Source: Shewanella violacea DSS12 | GTDB lineage: Bacteria; Pseudomonadota; Gammaproteobacteria; Enterobacterales; Shewanellaceae | Reading direction: 5' to 3' | NCBI RefSeq assembly: GCF_000091325.1 | Contig: NC_014012.1 | Location: 930,001-994,000, forward strand | Length of the DNA: 64,000 nt | In this document: piece after piece, positions 26,452-36,431 of the stretch | Layout of the letters: each line of letters begins with the position of its first letter | Position numbering within the stretch: position 1 is the stretch's first letter | Made by a program: the position numbers and the translations under genes | The notes under the pieces: generated by a model | Seen by the model: only the letters and a program-made list of their open reading frames with translations | Told to the model about the DNA's origin: nothing | Database searches by the model: none

Positions 26452-27021
26452 ATGTCGACAAAACTAGCTAATCCAGCACCTTTAGGCCTGATGGGTTTTG
26501 GTATGACCACCATCTTACTAAATATCCATAATGCAGGTTTCTTCCCAATAGATTCTATGATCTTGGCTATGGGGATTTTCTATGGTGGTATCGCTCAGGT
26601 TATCGCTGGGATCATGTGTTTCAAACGTGGTGATAGCTTCGGCACAACTTCGTTTACCTCTTTTGGTATGTTCTGGTTATCTTTAGTTGGCTTGTTAATT
26701 TTACCTAAGATGGGCCTAGCTGCTCCGACACCGGCCAAATTTATGGCCTGTTACCTATTACTTTGGGGTGTCTTTACTGCCTTTATGTTTGTTGGTTCAC
26801 TGCGTTATCCTAAAGCCAAGCAGGTGGTATTTGGTTCTCTGACCATCTTATTCGTTTTACTTGCAGCGAAAGATTTTACCGGAAGTGCTCTGATAGGTAC
26901 TATCGCTGGCTTCGAAGGCATCTTCTGTGGTGCGAGTGCTATCTATTTCGCTATGGCTCAGCTGCTTAATGCCGAGTATGGCCGCACTATTTTACCAGTA
27001 GGTGAAGTCAAGAAAAGCTAG
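26452..27021 (+). CDS. satP: Acetate/succinate uptake transporter SatP (GPR1/FUN34/YaaH family)
   Basis: A 189-residue membrane protein with six predicted helices that import acetate and succinate with protons. The family motif NPAPLGLMGFG at residues 7-17 is intact, as are the hydrophobic pore residues in TTILLNIHNAG and the FYGGIAQVIAGIM segment. The length matches E. coli SatP. A strong terminator follows. The long upstream region suggests nutritional control, but no clear operator was found. Confidence 0.92.
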   Translation: MSTKLANPAPLGLMGFGMTTILLNIHNAGFFPIDSMILAMGIFYGGIAQVIAGIMCFKRGDSFGTTSFTSFGMFWLSLVGLLILPKMGLAAPTPAKFMACYLLLWGVFTAFMFVGSLRYPKAKQVVFGSLTILFVLLAAKDFTGSALIGTIAGFEGIFCGASAIYFAMAQLLNAEYGRTILPVGEVKKS

Positions 27022-27115
27022 GTAGACGCCTAGTATTGACTAAGAGCTAGGAGGAACCCCTTGAGTTCCCTCTAGCCTCTATAGATTGTATTTTTAGAAG
27101 TACATAGTAAAAAAT

Positions 27116-27137
27116 AAAAGGGGCCTAAGCCCCTTTT
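27116..27137. terminator. Bidirectional terminator between satP and the POT transporter
   Basis: A perfect 9-bp stem (AAAAGGGGC/GCCCCTTTT) with loop CTAA, with A and T runs on both sides. It lies between two convergent genes and can serve both. Confidence 0.88.
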
Positions 27138-27149
27138 ATTGTTAATCTG

Positions 27150-27196
27150 CTCAGCCTCTCAGCCTCTCAGCCTCTCAGCCTCTCAGCCTCTCAGCT
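27150..27196. repeat. 8-bp microsatellite (CTCAGCCT), nearly six copies
   Basis: Five perfect copies of CTCAGCCT plus a partial sixth, ending six bases before the stop codon of the convergent POT transporter. Non-coding. Copy number probably varies between strains. Confidence 0.95.
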
Positions 27197-27201
27197 ACTT
27201 A

Positions 27202-28734
27202 TTAGCTTCTCTGTAGTTTCAATAACCACTTGCCATACAGGTAGATACCCACGGCGGAAATACTTCCTATGGCAGCTATGATATACCAAGCCATGCCGAT
27301 ATTATGGGTATTGTAGAGTAGAGTCGTTAGCTCTTGAGCTGGCTCCCCTGTGTAGGCTACTAGTGTGGTAAAGGCTTCACCCTGTGGGATAGCACTCACA
27401 TCACTGGCGCTCATGCCACGATCTTTGAGAAGGTCTAAGGAGAAGATCTCTTTGGATGCATACATCTCATAGAGTTTAGGGCCAAAGAAACCTTCCAGTG
27501 TCCAGCCTATGCCTTGGGGCAACATGACAAAACCTAGATACATAGCCTTCTTGCCTTCCGGTGCGATATTACCCATAAACTCACCTTTTTTGGGACTAAT
27601 CATCATCTCACCAAAGGAGAACATGGCGATGGCAAACACCATCACCCAGGCTGCGTTAGAGGCACCGATAAATACGAAAGCTAAGATACTCAGCAAACAA
27701 CCTGCCAGCATAGCCGTGGTGATACGATATTTAGCCGTAAGGGCTGCAACTAGGAAACATGAGGTCATAATCATGCCCGCATTGAGGTTGAGCATGCCTT
27801 CTGGCATGACCCTAGTCCCGGTGTTATCCAGTCCAAGCCAGAATTGCAATGTTCCGTTTGATGTCCCTTCCGGGCCAAATAATGAGGTCACGATAACACT
27901 AGTATCGACCCACTCGGAAATATGGATTGGCAACACATCAAACAGTGAGTTAAATAGGAACCAGAAAGCTGCAAATACTAGCATGTAGTAGATAACGATT
28001 GGCTTTTTCAGCTCATGCCAGGCATCTTTCCAGAGCACTTCTTGATGTATCTCACCGGCTTTAATCTTACGGTTACGCTCTAAGCGCTCCTCTTTGCCCG
28101 GCTCTTTGTAGGCCAGCAGAAAAAGAAAGTTAAAGGAGATGATGGCTGCACAGGCGTAGAACACATTATCCCAAGATAGTTGGCGCATATGTACGGCAAC
28201 CAGAGGTCCTAAGAAGCCGCCAATATTGACTACCTGGTAGAATATTCCCCAGGCCATAGACGTATTTTGCCGGCCAGTTGAGAGGACCAAGGTCCCCTGG
28301 ATCCCAGGCTTAAATATCCCAGTACCGGCGGCGAGTAATATGGCACCGAAGAGGAAACCATAAAAACTAGGGAAGAAGGCCATCACTAAATAACCGCAAA
28401 TTTTGACTATGGTTGATGCAAAAATGGTTTCCTTATAGCCGACTCTGTCTGAAATACCGCCGGTAAATACCGGGACAAAGGTCTGCATCATGGCCCAAAT
28501 TCCGATAATCACACCATAGTCGCTGAGGCTGATCCCTAGGCCGCCTTCAGAGACTGGTGCTTTTGCATAAAGACCCGCACTGGCCTTAACACCATAATAG
28601 GCAATACGTTCAACGAGCTCCATGCCGCCGACTATCCAGAAAATATAACTTAAGCTGGCGATGGAGGCCCACATGCCCAGCTGTTTCACTTCCCGCAGAT
28701 CATTGTCTGCATAAGCATCTTTGGAATTGCTCAT
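27202..28734 (-). CDS. POT/PTR2-family proton-coupled oligopeptide transporter
   Basis: A 510-residue major-facilitator protein of the POT family that imports di- and tripeptides with protons. The signature ExxERxxYYG is present as ELVERIAYYG near residue 41, and the second motif appears as GIFYQVVNIGGFLGP near residue 164. About 12-14 hydrophobic segments are visible, with a long soluble loop near residue 205-235. It has a slightly atypical length and C-terminal loops compared with DtpA, so peptide specificity is unassigned. Confidence 0.88.
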   Translation of the reverse strand: MSNSKDAYADNDLREVKQLGMWASIASLSYIFWIVGGMELVERIAYYGVKASAGLYAKAPVSEGGLGISLSDYGVIIGIWAMMQTFVPVFTGGISDRVGYKETIFASTIVKICGYLVMAFFPSFYGFLFGAILLAAGTGIFKPGIQGTLVLSTGRQNTSMAWGIFYQVVNIGGFLGPLVAVHMRQLSWDNVFYACAAIISFNFLFLLAYKEPGKEERLERNRKIKAGEIHQEVLWKDAWHELKKPIVIYYMLVFAAFWFLFNSLFDVLPIHISEWVDTSVIVTSLFGPEGTSNGTLQFWLGLDNTGTRVMPEGMLNLNAGMIMTSCFLVAALTAKYRITTAMLAGCLLSILAFVFIGASNAAWVMVFAIAMFSFGEMMISPKKGEFMGNIAPEGKKAMYLGFVMLPQGIGWTLEGFFGPKLYEMYASKEIFSLDLLKDRGMSASDVSAIPQGEAFTTLVAYTGEPAQELTTLLYNTHNIGMAWYIIAAIGSISAVGIYLYGKWLLKLQRS

Positions 28735-28918
28735 CTTCTTCCTTCAAATATTATAATTATTAGTTTGTTATTTAGTCTGATTGCAACTAATGATGTGTCT
28801 ATGTTGTTTTTTATGTTTTAAACGCACATCTTGACTGTTTTTAAGTTGTTCGCTTGTGATAGTAATGGACACTCTACCTAATTTACTGCAAAACACCAAA
28901 ACCAATCGAGTTCACTTC

Positions 28919-28950
28919 GAAAAAACAGGCCTGCTCTGGGGGGCCTTTTG
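28919..28950 (-). terminator. Probable terminator on the minus strand downstream of the AMMECR1 gene
   Basis: AGGCC/GGCCT arms with a 10-base loop; on the minus strand the stem is followed by GTTTTTTCG. It lies about 190 bases beyond the AMMECR1 stop and before the POT gene start. The stem is short, so strength is moderate. The rest of the 403-base gap 28735-29137 holds no gene that I can see. Confidence 0.55.
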
Positions 28951-29137
28951 TTAACCCAAGCTGCAGTTTTTTGATACGACTGATTTTTTTCTCACCTGAG
29001 TGAGAAGACAAACAAATATTTTAGGTGGGGTGCAGTTATTTGGGTGGAATATGGCTTGCTATTAACTTTGGCTTGTTATCGATAAGCAGATCTGGGGTCA
29101 TATGAGTCTGAGACTGTAATTTGTTATTAATGCTTCA

Positions 29138-29749
29138 TTAGGTTTTTTGAGCCGACTCGTCGCTGAAGTGGATAACCTTAAATAGCTCAACCTCTATCTT
29201 CTCTGACCAATAGTCCTCGGGCCAGCCTCCCTTAACTTTTAGGGCATCGATAAAGGATTTTGGGTTAGAGAACTGCTCCCAGACCTGGGGAAGAAATACG
29301 GCTTTTAACCCCTCCTCTTTAAGCACTAAGCCATAGTGATCTCGCGCTAAGTATTCTTCGAGCTGAGCCTGGCTTCTAACGCTTAAGGGGGAAAGAGGCG
29401 AGAGCAGAGATATCTCTATCGAGATTCGACCTAGCTGGGACTCAAGTAAAGGTGAGAAGCGCCGATCGTAGAAGGCGCTGCTGGTGGCCAGATCTGGGAT
29501 GCTTTTAGCCAGAGGGCGCTCACCTTCGATGCATCCCATACAGCCTTTGAGCTCACCATCGAGTGTCAGGGTAACGAAACAGCCCAGCTTCAATTCGATA
29601 ACGGCTTTATCGGCGGACCTATGATGGAAAGTGTCGGGGTGATTGGTCGACGGTTCTGAGTTGAAGGCGTCAACTAAGGTGCTACGAGCCAGAGCGAGCA
29701 AGTGACATTTCTCGGGCTGGGTTAAATTAACTGACGGTAAAGCTGGCAT
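29138..29749 (-). CDS. AmmeMemoRadiSam system protein A (AMMECR1 domain)
   Basis: A 203-residue AMMECR1-domain protein. The family core is complete: GCFVTLTLDGELKGCMGCIEG near residue 64, YDRRFSPL, and EGLKAVFLPQVWEQF. The function of AMMECR1 proteins is unknown; human AMMECR1 is linked to a developmental disorder. The start at 29749 (MPALPSVNL) gives a 23-base overlap with the MEMO gene; a longer start at 29797 is possible. The overlap and the divergent radical SAM gene form the three-part AmmeMemoRadiSam set. Confidence 0.92.
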   Translation of the reverse strand: MPALPSVNLTQPEKCHLLALARSTLVDAFNSEPSTNHPDTFHHRSADKAVIELKLGCFVTLTLDGELKGCMGCIEGERPLAKSIPDLATSSAFYDRRFSPLLESQLGRISIEISLLSPLSPLSVRSQAQLEEYLARDHYGLVLKEEGLKAVFLPQVWEQFSNPKSFIDALKVKGGWPEDYWSEKIEVELFKVIHFSDESAQKT

Positions 29750-30542
29750 AGCCGACCACTCGTTTTTTGTCAGCCCCATAACTAGCGGCGCAGTCACCCG
29801 AATTTCGATAACTCAACTGAGTGATATCGAGATTATGGCGTATTAGCTGGAGGGAAAGCGCATTGAGTGAGCGACACCCGCAGGCTTGCTCGGAAGATAT
29901 GTCACTGTTATTGGCTAGTATTTTCTGGCAAGTGTCTTGGTCTAATCGTTTAGCTTCATCGTAGGGATGAAAATGGCTTAGATCTGAGCTGATGACAATC
30001 AAGGTTTCGTCTCCACCCCAGACTAAATTTAGCAGACTGGCCATAGGTTCAGGGGCTATTTCGCCCACTAGAATAGGGAGGAGCTCAAATTCATCCAGGC
30101 AATGCTGCAAGAAGGGCAGCTCGACTTCCAGACTGTGCTCCTCTTTATGGGGAATGTTGGAGATGGTGACGGCATCATCTGCAGCCAATTTTGCAGCGCC
30201 CGCCCTGTCTATGGGCAAATCTCCTAGAGGTGTGCAGAAATGGCTACTTTCGGGTAAGGCGCAGCCTTGCAGGTAAACTGTATGAGCGGGACCCAGTAAA
30301 ACCACACGTTTAATCTTATGTTTATACCTCTGGATGTGAAAGAAGCCATAAGCCGCCACTAGCCCTGAATAAATATAGCCCGCATGGGGCACGATAATCG
30401 CCTTAGGCGCCTTGTTGGACACTTGGAGATGCTGCGCCTGCACTGCCTGATCCATATAGCTGGTTAGCTCAGTGGATAGCGTTATAGGGTCTGCCGGATA
30501 AAACAGGCCGGCAACGGCGGGAGGGCGAATAGAACTTAGCAT
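29727..30542 (-). CDS. AmmeMemoRadiSam system protein B (MEMO family)
   Basis: A 271-residue MEMO1-like protein related to extradiol dioxygenases. The metal-site candidates of the human protein are present: His53 in VPHAGYIYSG, His87 in GPAHTVYLQG and a Cys in NSGDCAASYGADKK near the C terminus. The family ISSDLSHFHPYDEA motif is also intact. Human MEMO1 binds metal (copper/iron reported); the bacterial role is unknown. It is the first gene of a two-gene unit with AMMECR1 and diverges from the radical SAM gene by 57 bases. Confidence 0.93.
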   Translation of the reverse strand: MLSSIRPPAVAGLFYPADPITLSTELTSYMDQAVQAQHLQVSNKAPKAIIVPHAGYIYSGLVAAYGFFHIQRYKHKIKRVVLLGPAHTVYLQGCALPESSHFCTPLGDLPIDRAGAAKLAADDAVTISNIPHKEEHSLEVELPFLQHCLDEFELLPILVGEIAPEPMASLLNLVWGGDETLIVISSDLSHFHPYDEAKRLDQDTCQKILANNSDISSEQACGCRSLNALSLQLIRHNLDITQLSYRNSGDCAASYGADKKRVVGYASFTVS

Positions 30543-30599
30543 CTGATACCTAGCCCAAGCTTTTTAAACTAGGCTTTAAGTATAGGCCAAGGTGGACAC

Positions 30600-31721
30600 A
30601 TGCTGATGATGTCTAAATCAGGTACAGGAACAGGTGAAACTAATGCGGTAGAAGCGAGTACGGTAGACACTAAGTACTGGCATAAGCTGGACGACGCTAG
30701 GGTGCAGTGTGATTTATGCCCTAGACATTGCCAGCTGCGTGAGGGTAAGCGTGGGGTCTGTTTCGTGCGGCAAAACATAGATAATGAGATAAAGCTCACC
30801 AGCTATGGTCGCTCCAGCGGTTTCTGTATCGATCCAATCGAGAAGAAACCTCTGAATCATTTCTATCCCGGCAGTTCAGTGCTGTCATTTGGCACCGCAG
30901 GCTGCAACCTCTGTTGTAAATTTTGCCAAAATTGGGACATAAGTAAGTCTCGTGAATTCGATACCTTAGGCTCGACAGCCAGCCCGGAATCTTTGGCGGC
31001 CACGGCTAAGCGCATGGGCTGCAGGAGCATAGCTTTCACCTATAACGACCCTGTTATCTTCCTCGAATATGCCATAGATGTGGCCCAAGCTTGTCATGAG
31101 CAGGGGATCAACTCGGTGGCGGTGACAGCTGGTTATATCTGCCCCGAGCCCAGAGTCGAGTTTTATCGCTATATGGACGCCGCCAATGTGGATCTGAAAG
31201 GTTTTACTCAAGACTTCTATCACAAGATCTGTAGCGGCAATCTCAGCGATGTACTGGATACCTTGCTCTATCTTAAGCATGAGACTCAGGTATGGTTCGA
31301 GATAACCACACTCTTGATCCCAGATGAAAACGACTCAGTCAAAGAACTGGAGCAAGAAACCAAATGGATAGCCGATAACTTAGGCCATGATGTGCCACTG
31401 CATTTCAGTGCCTTTCATCCCGACTTCCATATGTTGGATAAGCCCAGAACCCCAGTTTCGACGCTGTTGCGGGCCAGAGAAATAGCTCTGGATCAGGGGC
31501 TTAACTATGTCTATACCGGCAATATTCATGACACTGATGGCGGCAGCAGTTACTGCCCGTCATGTCATAAACTAGTCATCAATCGAGACTGGTATGAATT
31601 AGGTGAGTATCACCTCAATCACAGTGGTAAGTGCCAATATTGCGGTACCCAAATACCGGGACGTTTCGATGGCCCCTGCGAGCATTTCGGCAGGAATAGA
31701 ATTCCGATTTCGATAGGTTAA
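30600..31721 (+). CDS. AmmeMemoRadiSam system radical SAM enzyme
   Basis: A 373-residue radical SAM protein related to pyruvate-formate-lyase-activating enzymes. The [4Fe-4S]-SAM motif CxxxCxxC is Cys102, Cys106 and Cys109 in GCNLCCKFCQNW. An N-terminal Cys set (Cys37, 40, 44, 54 in CDLCPRHCQL..GVCFVR) and a C-terminal pair of CxxC motifs (SYCPSCHK, CQYCGTQ) could hold extra clusters or zinc. This layout, together with the divergent MEMO and AMMECR1 genes, identifies the AmmeMemoRadiSam subfamily. The substrate is unknown; a glycyl-radical or peptide/RNA modification role is open. AGGTGG precedes the ATG. Confidence 0.93.
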   Translation: MLMMSKSGTGTGETNAVEASTVDTKYWHKLDDARVQCDLCPRHCQLREGKRGVCFVRQNIDNEIKLTSYGRSSGFCIDPIEKKPLNHFYPGSSVLSFGTAGCNLCCKFCQNWDISKSREFDTLGSTASPESLAATAKRMGCRSIAFTYNDPVIFLEYAIDVAQACHEQGINSVAVTAGYICPEPRVEFYRYMDAANVDLKGFTQDFYHKICSGNLSDVLDTLLYLKHETQVWFEITTLLIPDENDSVKELEQETKWIADNLGHDVPLHFSAFHPDFHMLDKPRTPVSTLLRAREIALDQGLNYVYTGNIHDTDGGSSYCPSCHKLVINRDWYELGEYHLNHSGKCQYCGTQIPGRFDGPCEHFGRNRIPISIG

Positions 31722-31744
31722 CGAGAAGATACGGGTTACGAGCA

Positions 31745-31779
31745 AGCTGTAAGTGGTAAGTGGTAAGTGGTAAGTAAAA
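31745..31779. repeat. 7-bp microsatellite (GGTAAGT) with flank, copy 1 of a dispersed pair
   Basis: AGCTGTAAGT followed by three GGTAAGT units and AAA. The same 33-34 base string, with one base changed, occurs in inverted orientation at 46678-46711. Non-coding, between the radical SAM gene and the shared terminator. Confidence 0.85.
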
Positions 31780-31803
31780 GCTATGTAATGGTTAGCTTTA
31801 GGC

Positions 31804-31835
31804 ATAAAAAAAGGTGACCAAACGGCCACCTTATT
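31804..31835. terminator. Bidirectional terminator between the radical SAM gene and valS
   Basis: AAGGTGACC/GGCCACCTT arms (one G-T pair) with an AAAC loop, an A run on the left and a T-rich run on the right. It lies between convergent genes and fits both. Confidence 0.75.
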
Positions 31836-31936
31836 ATTACTCTGTCTTAAGCTTAACACTTACAGCTCGCAGGCCATAAATGTTCCCGACATTGATTGGC
31901 ATTTCCTCCATCCCTAGAGGTCACTTATAACTTCTT

Positions 31937-34852
31937 TTAACCTTCCAGCTTAGCCAACTCTGCTTTCTGCTCGGTTAGCTTGTCGATATCGCGTTGATAT
32001 CCCACTTGCTTAGCACGTTCTTTTTCAATCACGGCTGGCGGGGCTTTAGCCACGAAACCTTGGTTAGAGAGCTTACCTTCGATGCGCTTAAACTCACCAG
32101 CAGCCTTCTCGAGAAGCTTGTCGATACGGGCGACTTCTTTAGCCACATCGATAAGACCTGCCATAGGGATAAGCAGCTCCATATTACCAATCAACTGAGT
32201 GGTAGACATAGGCGCTGTCTCGTCGTCGCTGAGGATAGTCATAGACTCAAGCTTAGCTAAGGTCTTGAAGAAGGTTTGGTTCTCTTCCAGACGAGCCTTG
32301 TCTTGCTCGCTGACGCCGCGTAGTAGGGCATTAAGCGGCTTAGATGGGGCAATGTTAAGCTCGGCGCGAATGTTACGTACCGCAGTGATGACCTGCTTAA
32401 CCCACTCGAGATCTTCCATCGCGCTGTCATCGACCTTATCAGCCTGGTATTCAGGGAAAGGTGCCAACATTAGAGTATCGCCGGTCACGCCAGCTAGGGG
32501 CTGTACGCGCTTCCAGATAGTCTCTGTGATATAAGGCATCATAGGATGCATTAAGCGTTGCATCTGCTCTAGTACAGTCACTAGAGTATGGCGGGTACCG
32601 CGCTTCTGAGCTTCGGTGCCGCTTTGCATTACAGGTTTAGTTAGCTCCAAGTACCAGTCACAGAATTGGTTCCAAGTGAACTCATAGATGGTATTTGCTG
32701 CTAGGTCGAAACGATAGCTCTCCATGTGCTCGTCAAAGGCTTTAACTGTCTGGTTAAACAGGCCTATGATCCAGCGATCTGCAAGAGAAAGCTCCATTTC
32801 ACCAGGCTTGCCGTCAGTTAGAATCTGACCGCAATCTAATGGCTCGCCTGCAACATTGCTGTCTTGATCTTCTGACTGCACTTCTGTGTTCATCAACACA
32901 TAGCGAGAGGCGTTCCAGATCTTGTTACAGAAACTGCGGTAACCGTCGAGACGCTTCATGTCCCAGCTGATATCTCGGCCTGTTGATGCCATAGACGCTA
33001 AGGTGAAACGCAGGGCGTCGGTACCATGGGCTTCAATGCCATCGGCAAATTCTTTACGTGTACTCTTCTCGATTTTTGCAGCAAGTTTTGGCTGCATCAT
33101 GTTACCGGTACGCTTGGTAACCAGTGACTCAAGGTCGATACCGTCGATCATGTCTAACGGATCAAGTACGTTGCCCTTAGACTTAGACATCTTATTACCG
33201 ACTTCATCACGGATGAGTCCGGTCACGTAAACTGTCTTAAAGGGAACCTGAGGCTTGCCATTTTCATCTTTGATGAAGTGCATGGTCATCATGATCATGC
33301 GGGCAACCCAGAAGAAGATGATGTCAAAGCCAGTCACCAACACATCGGTTGGGTGGAAAGCTTTAAGCTCTTCGGTGTTCTTCGGCCAGCCAAGGGTCGA
33401 GAAGGTCCAAAGCGCCGAGCTAAACCAGGTATCGAGTACATCATTGTCTTGGCGTAACACTACCGAGTCGTCAAGCTTATGCTTAGCACGTACTTCTGCT
33501 TCGTCGCGGCCTACGTAAACTTTACCTGCTTCGTCATACCAAGCCGGAATTCTGTGTCCCCACCAAAGTTGGCGTGAGATACACCAATCATTAATATCAC
33601 GCATCCAAGAGTTGTACATGTTCTCGTACTGCTGGGGCACGAACTTGATGTCGCCATTATCGACCGCTTCCATGGCTGTCTTCGCCATAGGGGCAACAGA
33701 TACATACCATTGATCAGTAAGTAGTGGCTCGATAACCACGCCAGAGCGATCGCCATAAGGTACTTTTAATCCGTGTGGATCTATCTTACCCAGTAGACCA
33801 AGGGTGTCGAATTCTGCGATGATTGCAGTTCGTGCCTTGAACCTATCTAGACCGGCATAACGCTCAGGCAGGCTGTTATCTAATACAGTATTGCTGGTGC
33901 CATCTGTGTTAACCACTTCGGCTGAGCTACGAATAGCCGCATCGAAGGTTAAGATGTTGTACATAGGCAGGGAGTGACGCTTACCGACTTCGTAATCGTT
34001 AAAGTCGTGAGCTGGAGTTATCTTCACACAACCTGTACCGAAATCCATGTCGACATAATCGTCGGCAACGATAGGAATAAGACGGTTAACGATTGGCAGT
34101 AGGATAAACTTGCCGATCAAGGATGCATAACGCTCATCATCGGGATGAACCGCAACTGCGCTATCACCTAGCATGGTTTCAGGACGAGTCGTGGCAACTT
34201 CTAAATAGTCTTTGCCATCGGCAGTCAATGCGCCATCGGCCAGCGGGTAGCGGAAATGCCACATGCTGCCTTGCTTCTCTTTGTTTTCGACTTCGAGATC
34301 TGAGATCGCAGTGTGAAGGGCTGGATCCCAGTTAACCAGACGTTTACCACGGTAGATTAGGTCATCTTCATAAAGACGGACAAAGACCTCTTGTACCGCT
34401 TCAGACATGCCTTCATCCATGGTGAAACGCTCGCGATCCCAATCCACAGAAGCGCCAAGACGACGTAGCTGTTTAGTGATGGTGCCACCGGATTCTTCTT
34501 TCCAGTCCCAGATCTTATCAATAAACTTATCGCGGCCAAGATCGTGACGAGTCTTGCCTTCTTCGGCTTCTAATTTACGCTCAACCAACATCTGAGTCGC
34601 AATACCAGCATGATCTGTACCTACCTGCCAAAGGGTGTTTTTGCCCTTCATACGCTGATAACGAGTCAGAGTATCCATAATGGTATCTTGGAAGGCGTGA
34701 CCCATGTGCAAACTACCGGTCACATTTGGTGGCGGGATCATGATGCAATAGTTGCCTTTGGACTCGTCGCCATGTGGCTTGAAGTAACCTTTCTCTTCCC
34801 AGCTTTGGTAAAGAGACTGTTCTATAGACTGCGGGTTATATGTTTTTTCCAT
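31937..34852 (-). CDS. valS: Valyl-tRNA synthetase
   Basis: Class I aminoacyl-tRNA synthetase of 971 residues. The HIGH motif appears as [14 protein letters not shown] near residue 40 and KMSKS as [11 protein letters not shown] near residue 555. The CP1 editing domain ([19 protein letters not shown]) and the C-terminal coiled-coil arm ([17 protein letters not shown]..) are present. Co-directional with holC, 15 bases upstream. In E. coli pepA precedes holC; here pepA is about 7 kb away. Confidence 0.98.
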   Translation of the reverse strand: MEKTYNPQSIEQSLYQSWEEKGYFKPHGDESKGNYCIMIPPPNVTGSLHMGHAFQDTIMDTLTRYQRMKGKNTLWQVGTDHAGIATQMLVERKLEAEEGKTRHDLGRDKFIDKIWDWKEESGGTITKQLRRLGASVDWDRERFTMDEGMSEAVQEVFVRLYEDDLIYRGKRLVNWDPALHTAISDLEVENKEKQGSMWHFRYPLADGALTADGKDYLEVATTRPETMLGDSAVAVHPDDERYASLIGKFILLPIVNRLIPIVADDYVDMDFGTGCVKITPAHDFNDYEVGKRHSLPMYNILTFDAAIRSSAEVVNTDGTSNTVLDNSLPERYAGLDRFKARTAIIAEFDTLGLLGKIDPHGLKVPYGDRSGVVIEPLLTDQWYVSVAPMAKTAMEAVDNGDIKFVPQQYENMYNSWMRDINDWCISRQLWWGHRIPAWYDEAGKVYVGRDEAEVRAKHKLDDSVVLRQDNDVLDTWFSSALWTFSTLGWPKNTEELKAFHPTDVLVTGFDIIFFWVARMIMMTMHFIKDENGKPQVPFKTVYVTGLIRDEVGNKMSKSKGNVLDPLDMIDGIDLESLVTKRTGNMMQPKLAAKIEKSTRKEFADGIEAHGTDALRFTLASMASTGRDISWDMKRLDGYRSFCNKIWNASRYVLMNTEVQSEDQDSNVAGEPLDCGQILTDGKPGEMELSLADRWIIGLFNQTVKAFDEHMESYRFDLAANTIYEFTWNQFCDWYLELTKPVMQSGTEAQKRGTRHTLVTVLEQMQRLMHPMMPYITETIWKRVQPLAGVTGDTLMLAPFPEYQADKVDDSAMEDLEWVKQVITAVRNIRAELNIAPSKPLNALLRGVSEQDKARLEENQTFFKTLAKLESMTILSDDETAPMSTTQLIGNMELLIPMAGLIDVAKEVARIDKLLEKAAGEFKRIEGKLSNQGFVAKAPPAVIEKERAKQVGYQRDIDKLTEQKAELAKLEG

Positions 34853-34867
34853 GGGAGCTAGTATTTC

Positions 34868-35338
34868 TCAAACAAAATTAAGTGGTTGTTTCGCTAGGTC
34901 TTGAGTGTTTAAAGTCACTCCAAGACTCTTATACTGTCGGTAACGATCGCGTGCGATCGTCTTATGGCCAGTATCATTGGCAACGAAATCGATAATCTGG
35001 CCAAAGTTTACCGCAAATGAGGGTACTTGGTCTGCAAGATTAATCAGAAGATGGCGATTTTTATTGGGCCCTAAGGTATCGAAGCCGATTTCAACAGGCG
35101 CACCTGTAAGCGGGCCTTCACCTTTGAGGTTATGGGGCACAAAAGAATTAGGCTCAAATTGCCATAATAATTCATCGACAGCATAAGCCTGCTCTTTATC
35201 TCGAGTATGGACATAAACCAGCTGCTGCTTCACATATGCATCCTGTGCCAGCTCGCAAGCTAACCTGTGTACTTGTTCTGTGGCTTCTGTGGGGCTATTA
35301 GCCTCATCCGGCATCACATAAAATAGGGCGTTTGGCAT
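34868..35338 (-). CDS. holC: DNA polymerase III chi subunit HolC
   Basis: The chi subunit links the clamp loader (through psi) to single-strand DNA-binding protein. The 156 residues match the family, with CELAQDAYVKQQLVYVHTRD, a central ELLWQFEPNSFVPHNL motif and LINLADQVPSFAVNFGQIIDFV. It is 15 bases upstream of valS, the conserved pair. The region upstream is not pepA but an accessory segment beginning near 35339. Confidence 0.95.
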   Translation of the reverse strand: MPNALFYVMPDEANSPTEATEQVHRLACELAQDAYVKQQLVYVHTRDKEQAYAVDELLWQFEPNSFVPHNLKGEGPLTGAPVEIGFDTLGPNKNRHLLINLADQVPSFAVNFGQIIDFVANDTGHKTIARDRYRQYKSLGVTLNTQDLAKQPLNFV

Positions 35339-35502
35339 AGTTGGGATCAGTTAGACTTAATTTACTGTCGAAGGGAGGGATTTTACACTAAACGGAGGTT
35401 AGTTATCAGCCTCTTTTTGTGCAGCGTTAGCTTAGTTTTGTGTCATGAGAGTTCATAGAAGCTCTTAGCTGTATTGTTATCTATCGCCTGCCGTGGGCTT
35501 TA

Positions 35503-35592
35503 GTGCAAGTAATCTCTCGGTACGCTGTGAACCCTTCCATGGGCGCTCTGCGGTTTCATCCCTGAAACCCAAGTCCTCGAGCTCACTTGCAC
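35503..35592. repeat. 90-bp palindromic repeat element (MITE/REP-like)
   Basis: Imperfect 14-bp terminal inverted repeats (GTGCAAGTAATCTC and GAGCTCACTTGCAC, two mismatches) enclose an inner perfect hairpin GGTTTCA-TCCC-TGAAACC (35552-35569). The nested palindromes suggest a small non-autonomous mobile element or intergenic repeat. It lies in the 424-base gap between holC and the small ORF, which otherwise shows no gene. Confidence 0.6.
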
Positions 35593-35762
35593 CAGGTTTT
35601 ATTTGTCTCTTCGATTTTAGTCGGTTGAATTAAATATAATGCTTTTAAAATAAGGTTTACTTGAATCCAGCACTAGAACTTTCAAAGTACTAGTCAATAC
35701 CAAATGAGCCAAAATGTAATCAGCTTGATTCCAAGCTAACGATCCTTACTGGATACAAGGAT

Positions 35763-35966
35763 TTAGTGGATTATCCTTAATCGATATATCCCGGCTTCTG
35801 ATAGCACGCACTCGTCTTGTCTCAGTTGGCTGTTGGGTGATTCAATATATCTGTTGTTGCTATAAGCCCGGTGAAAGTCCCAGTAACCCTCTGAATTTTC
35901 AACCCACTCTGGATATTTCTTGCCGCCTAACTCTATGGTCAATGGACCTTTTCTAAGTGTTTCCAT
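35763..35966 (-). CDS. Small hypothetical protein (67 residues)
   Basis: A short frame starting METLRKGPLTIELGGKKY with AAGGAG six bases before the ATG, the best ribosome site in the area, and a codon pattern resembling a real gene. The frame is open further upstream, but that part looks like shadow. Charged and aromatic residues dominate (YPEWVENSEGYWDFHRAY), with no signal or membrane segment. No family recognised. It lies in the accessory segment between holC and pepA. Confidence 0.5.
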   Translation of the reverse strand: METLRKGPLTIELGGKKYPEWVENSEGYWDFHRAYSNNRYIESPNSQLRQDECVLSEAGIYRLRIIH

Positions 35967-36431
35967 AAGACTTCTCCTTTTCACCCTTTTTATAAAGGGT
36001 CTTGTCACTGTAAATGAATGCATAACAATCTTGAAGATATCGAAGTGGAGCAATGAACCCTTTAACCTTGAGAAGGCTTAACATAAGGATTAATGATGCA
36101 GGTTCAATATTGATAGGCCTTAATTAAAACTGAGTAGGCTCTAAGTAAATTCTTCATAAAGCCAGAAGTTAAAGATAGGACACTCTGATGGCTTTCGCCC
36201 TAAGTATTTTTACTGAGAAGTGGGCCAATACTAGCCTTCGGACTGAATTAAGTCGTTTGAGATGCATCGTTATGAAAAGGAATTGAGGGTGATTAAGAAA
36301 TGATGAATACCATGAGTGCTTAGATACTTGGCACGTTCAACCTTGAGTGCACTTTTCCTTCTACAGAGATAGCCTGGATAGCCTAGGCCGTGACATCCGT
36401 GTCACGGCCTATTTCTGTGACTCACCATTCT
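35967..36431. other. Intergenic region upstream of the small ORF
   Basis: 465 bases. Apart from the strong hairpin at 36384-36411 I see no gene, known RNA or repeat. Probably holds the small ORF's promoter and the 3' end of the FG-GAP gene. Confidence 0.4.
36384..36411. terminator. 12-bp perfect hairpin after the FG-GAP lipoprotein gene
   Basis: TAGGCCGTGACA and its exact reverse complement flank the loop TCCG, 20 bases beyond the stop of the FG-GAP gene on the minus strand. It is GC-rich and very stable but lacks a T tract on the minus side. Confidence 0.6.

Noticed and set aside
27150..27196. Possible CRISPR array
   Set aside because: The 8-bp units are contiguous with no spacers, so it is a microsatellite.
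31599..31859. Minus-strand frame over the end of the radical SAM gene
   Set aside because: Antisense shadow that runs through the microsatellite and terminator, with no family likeness.
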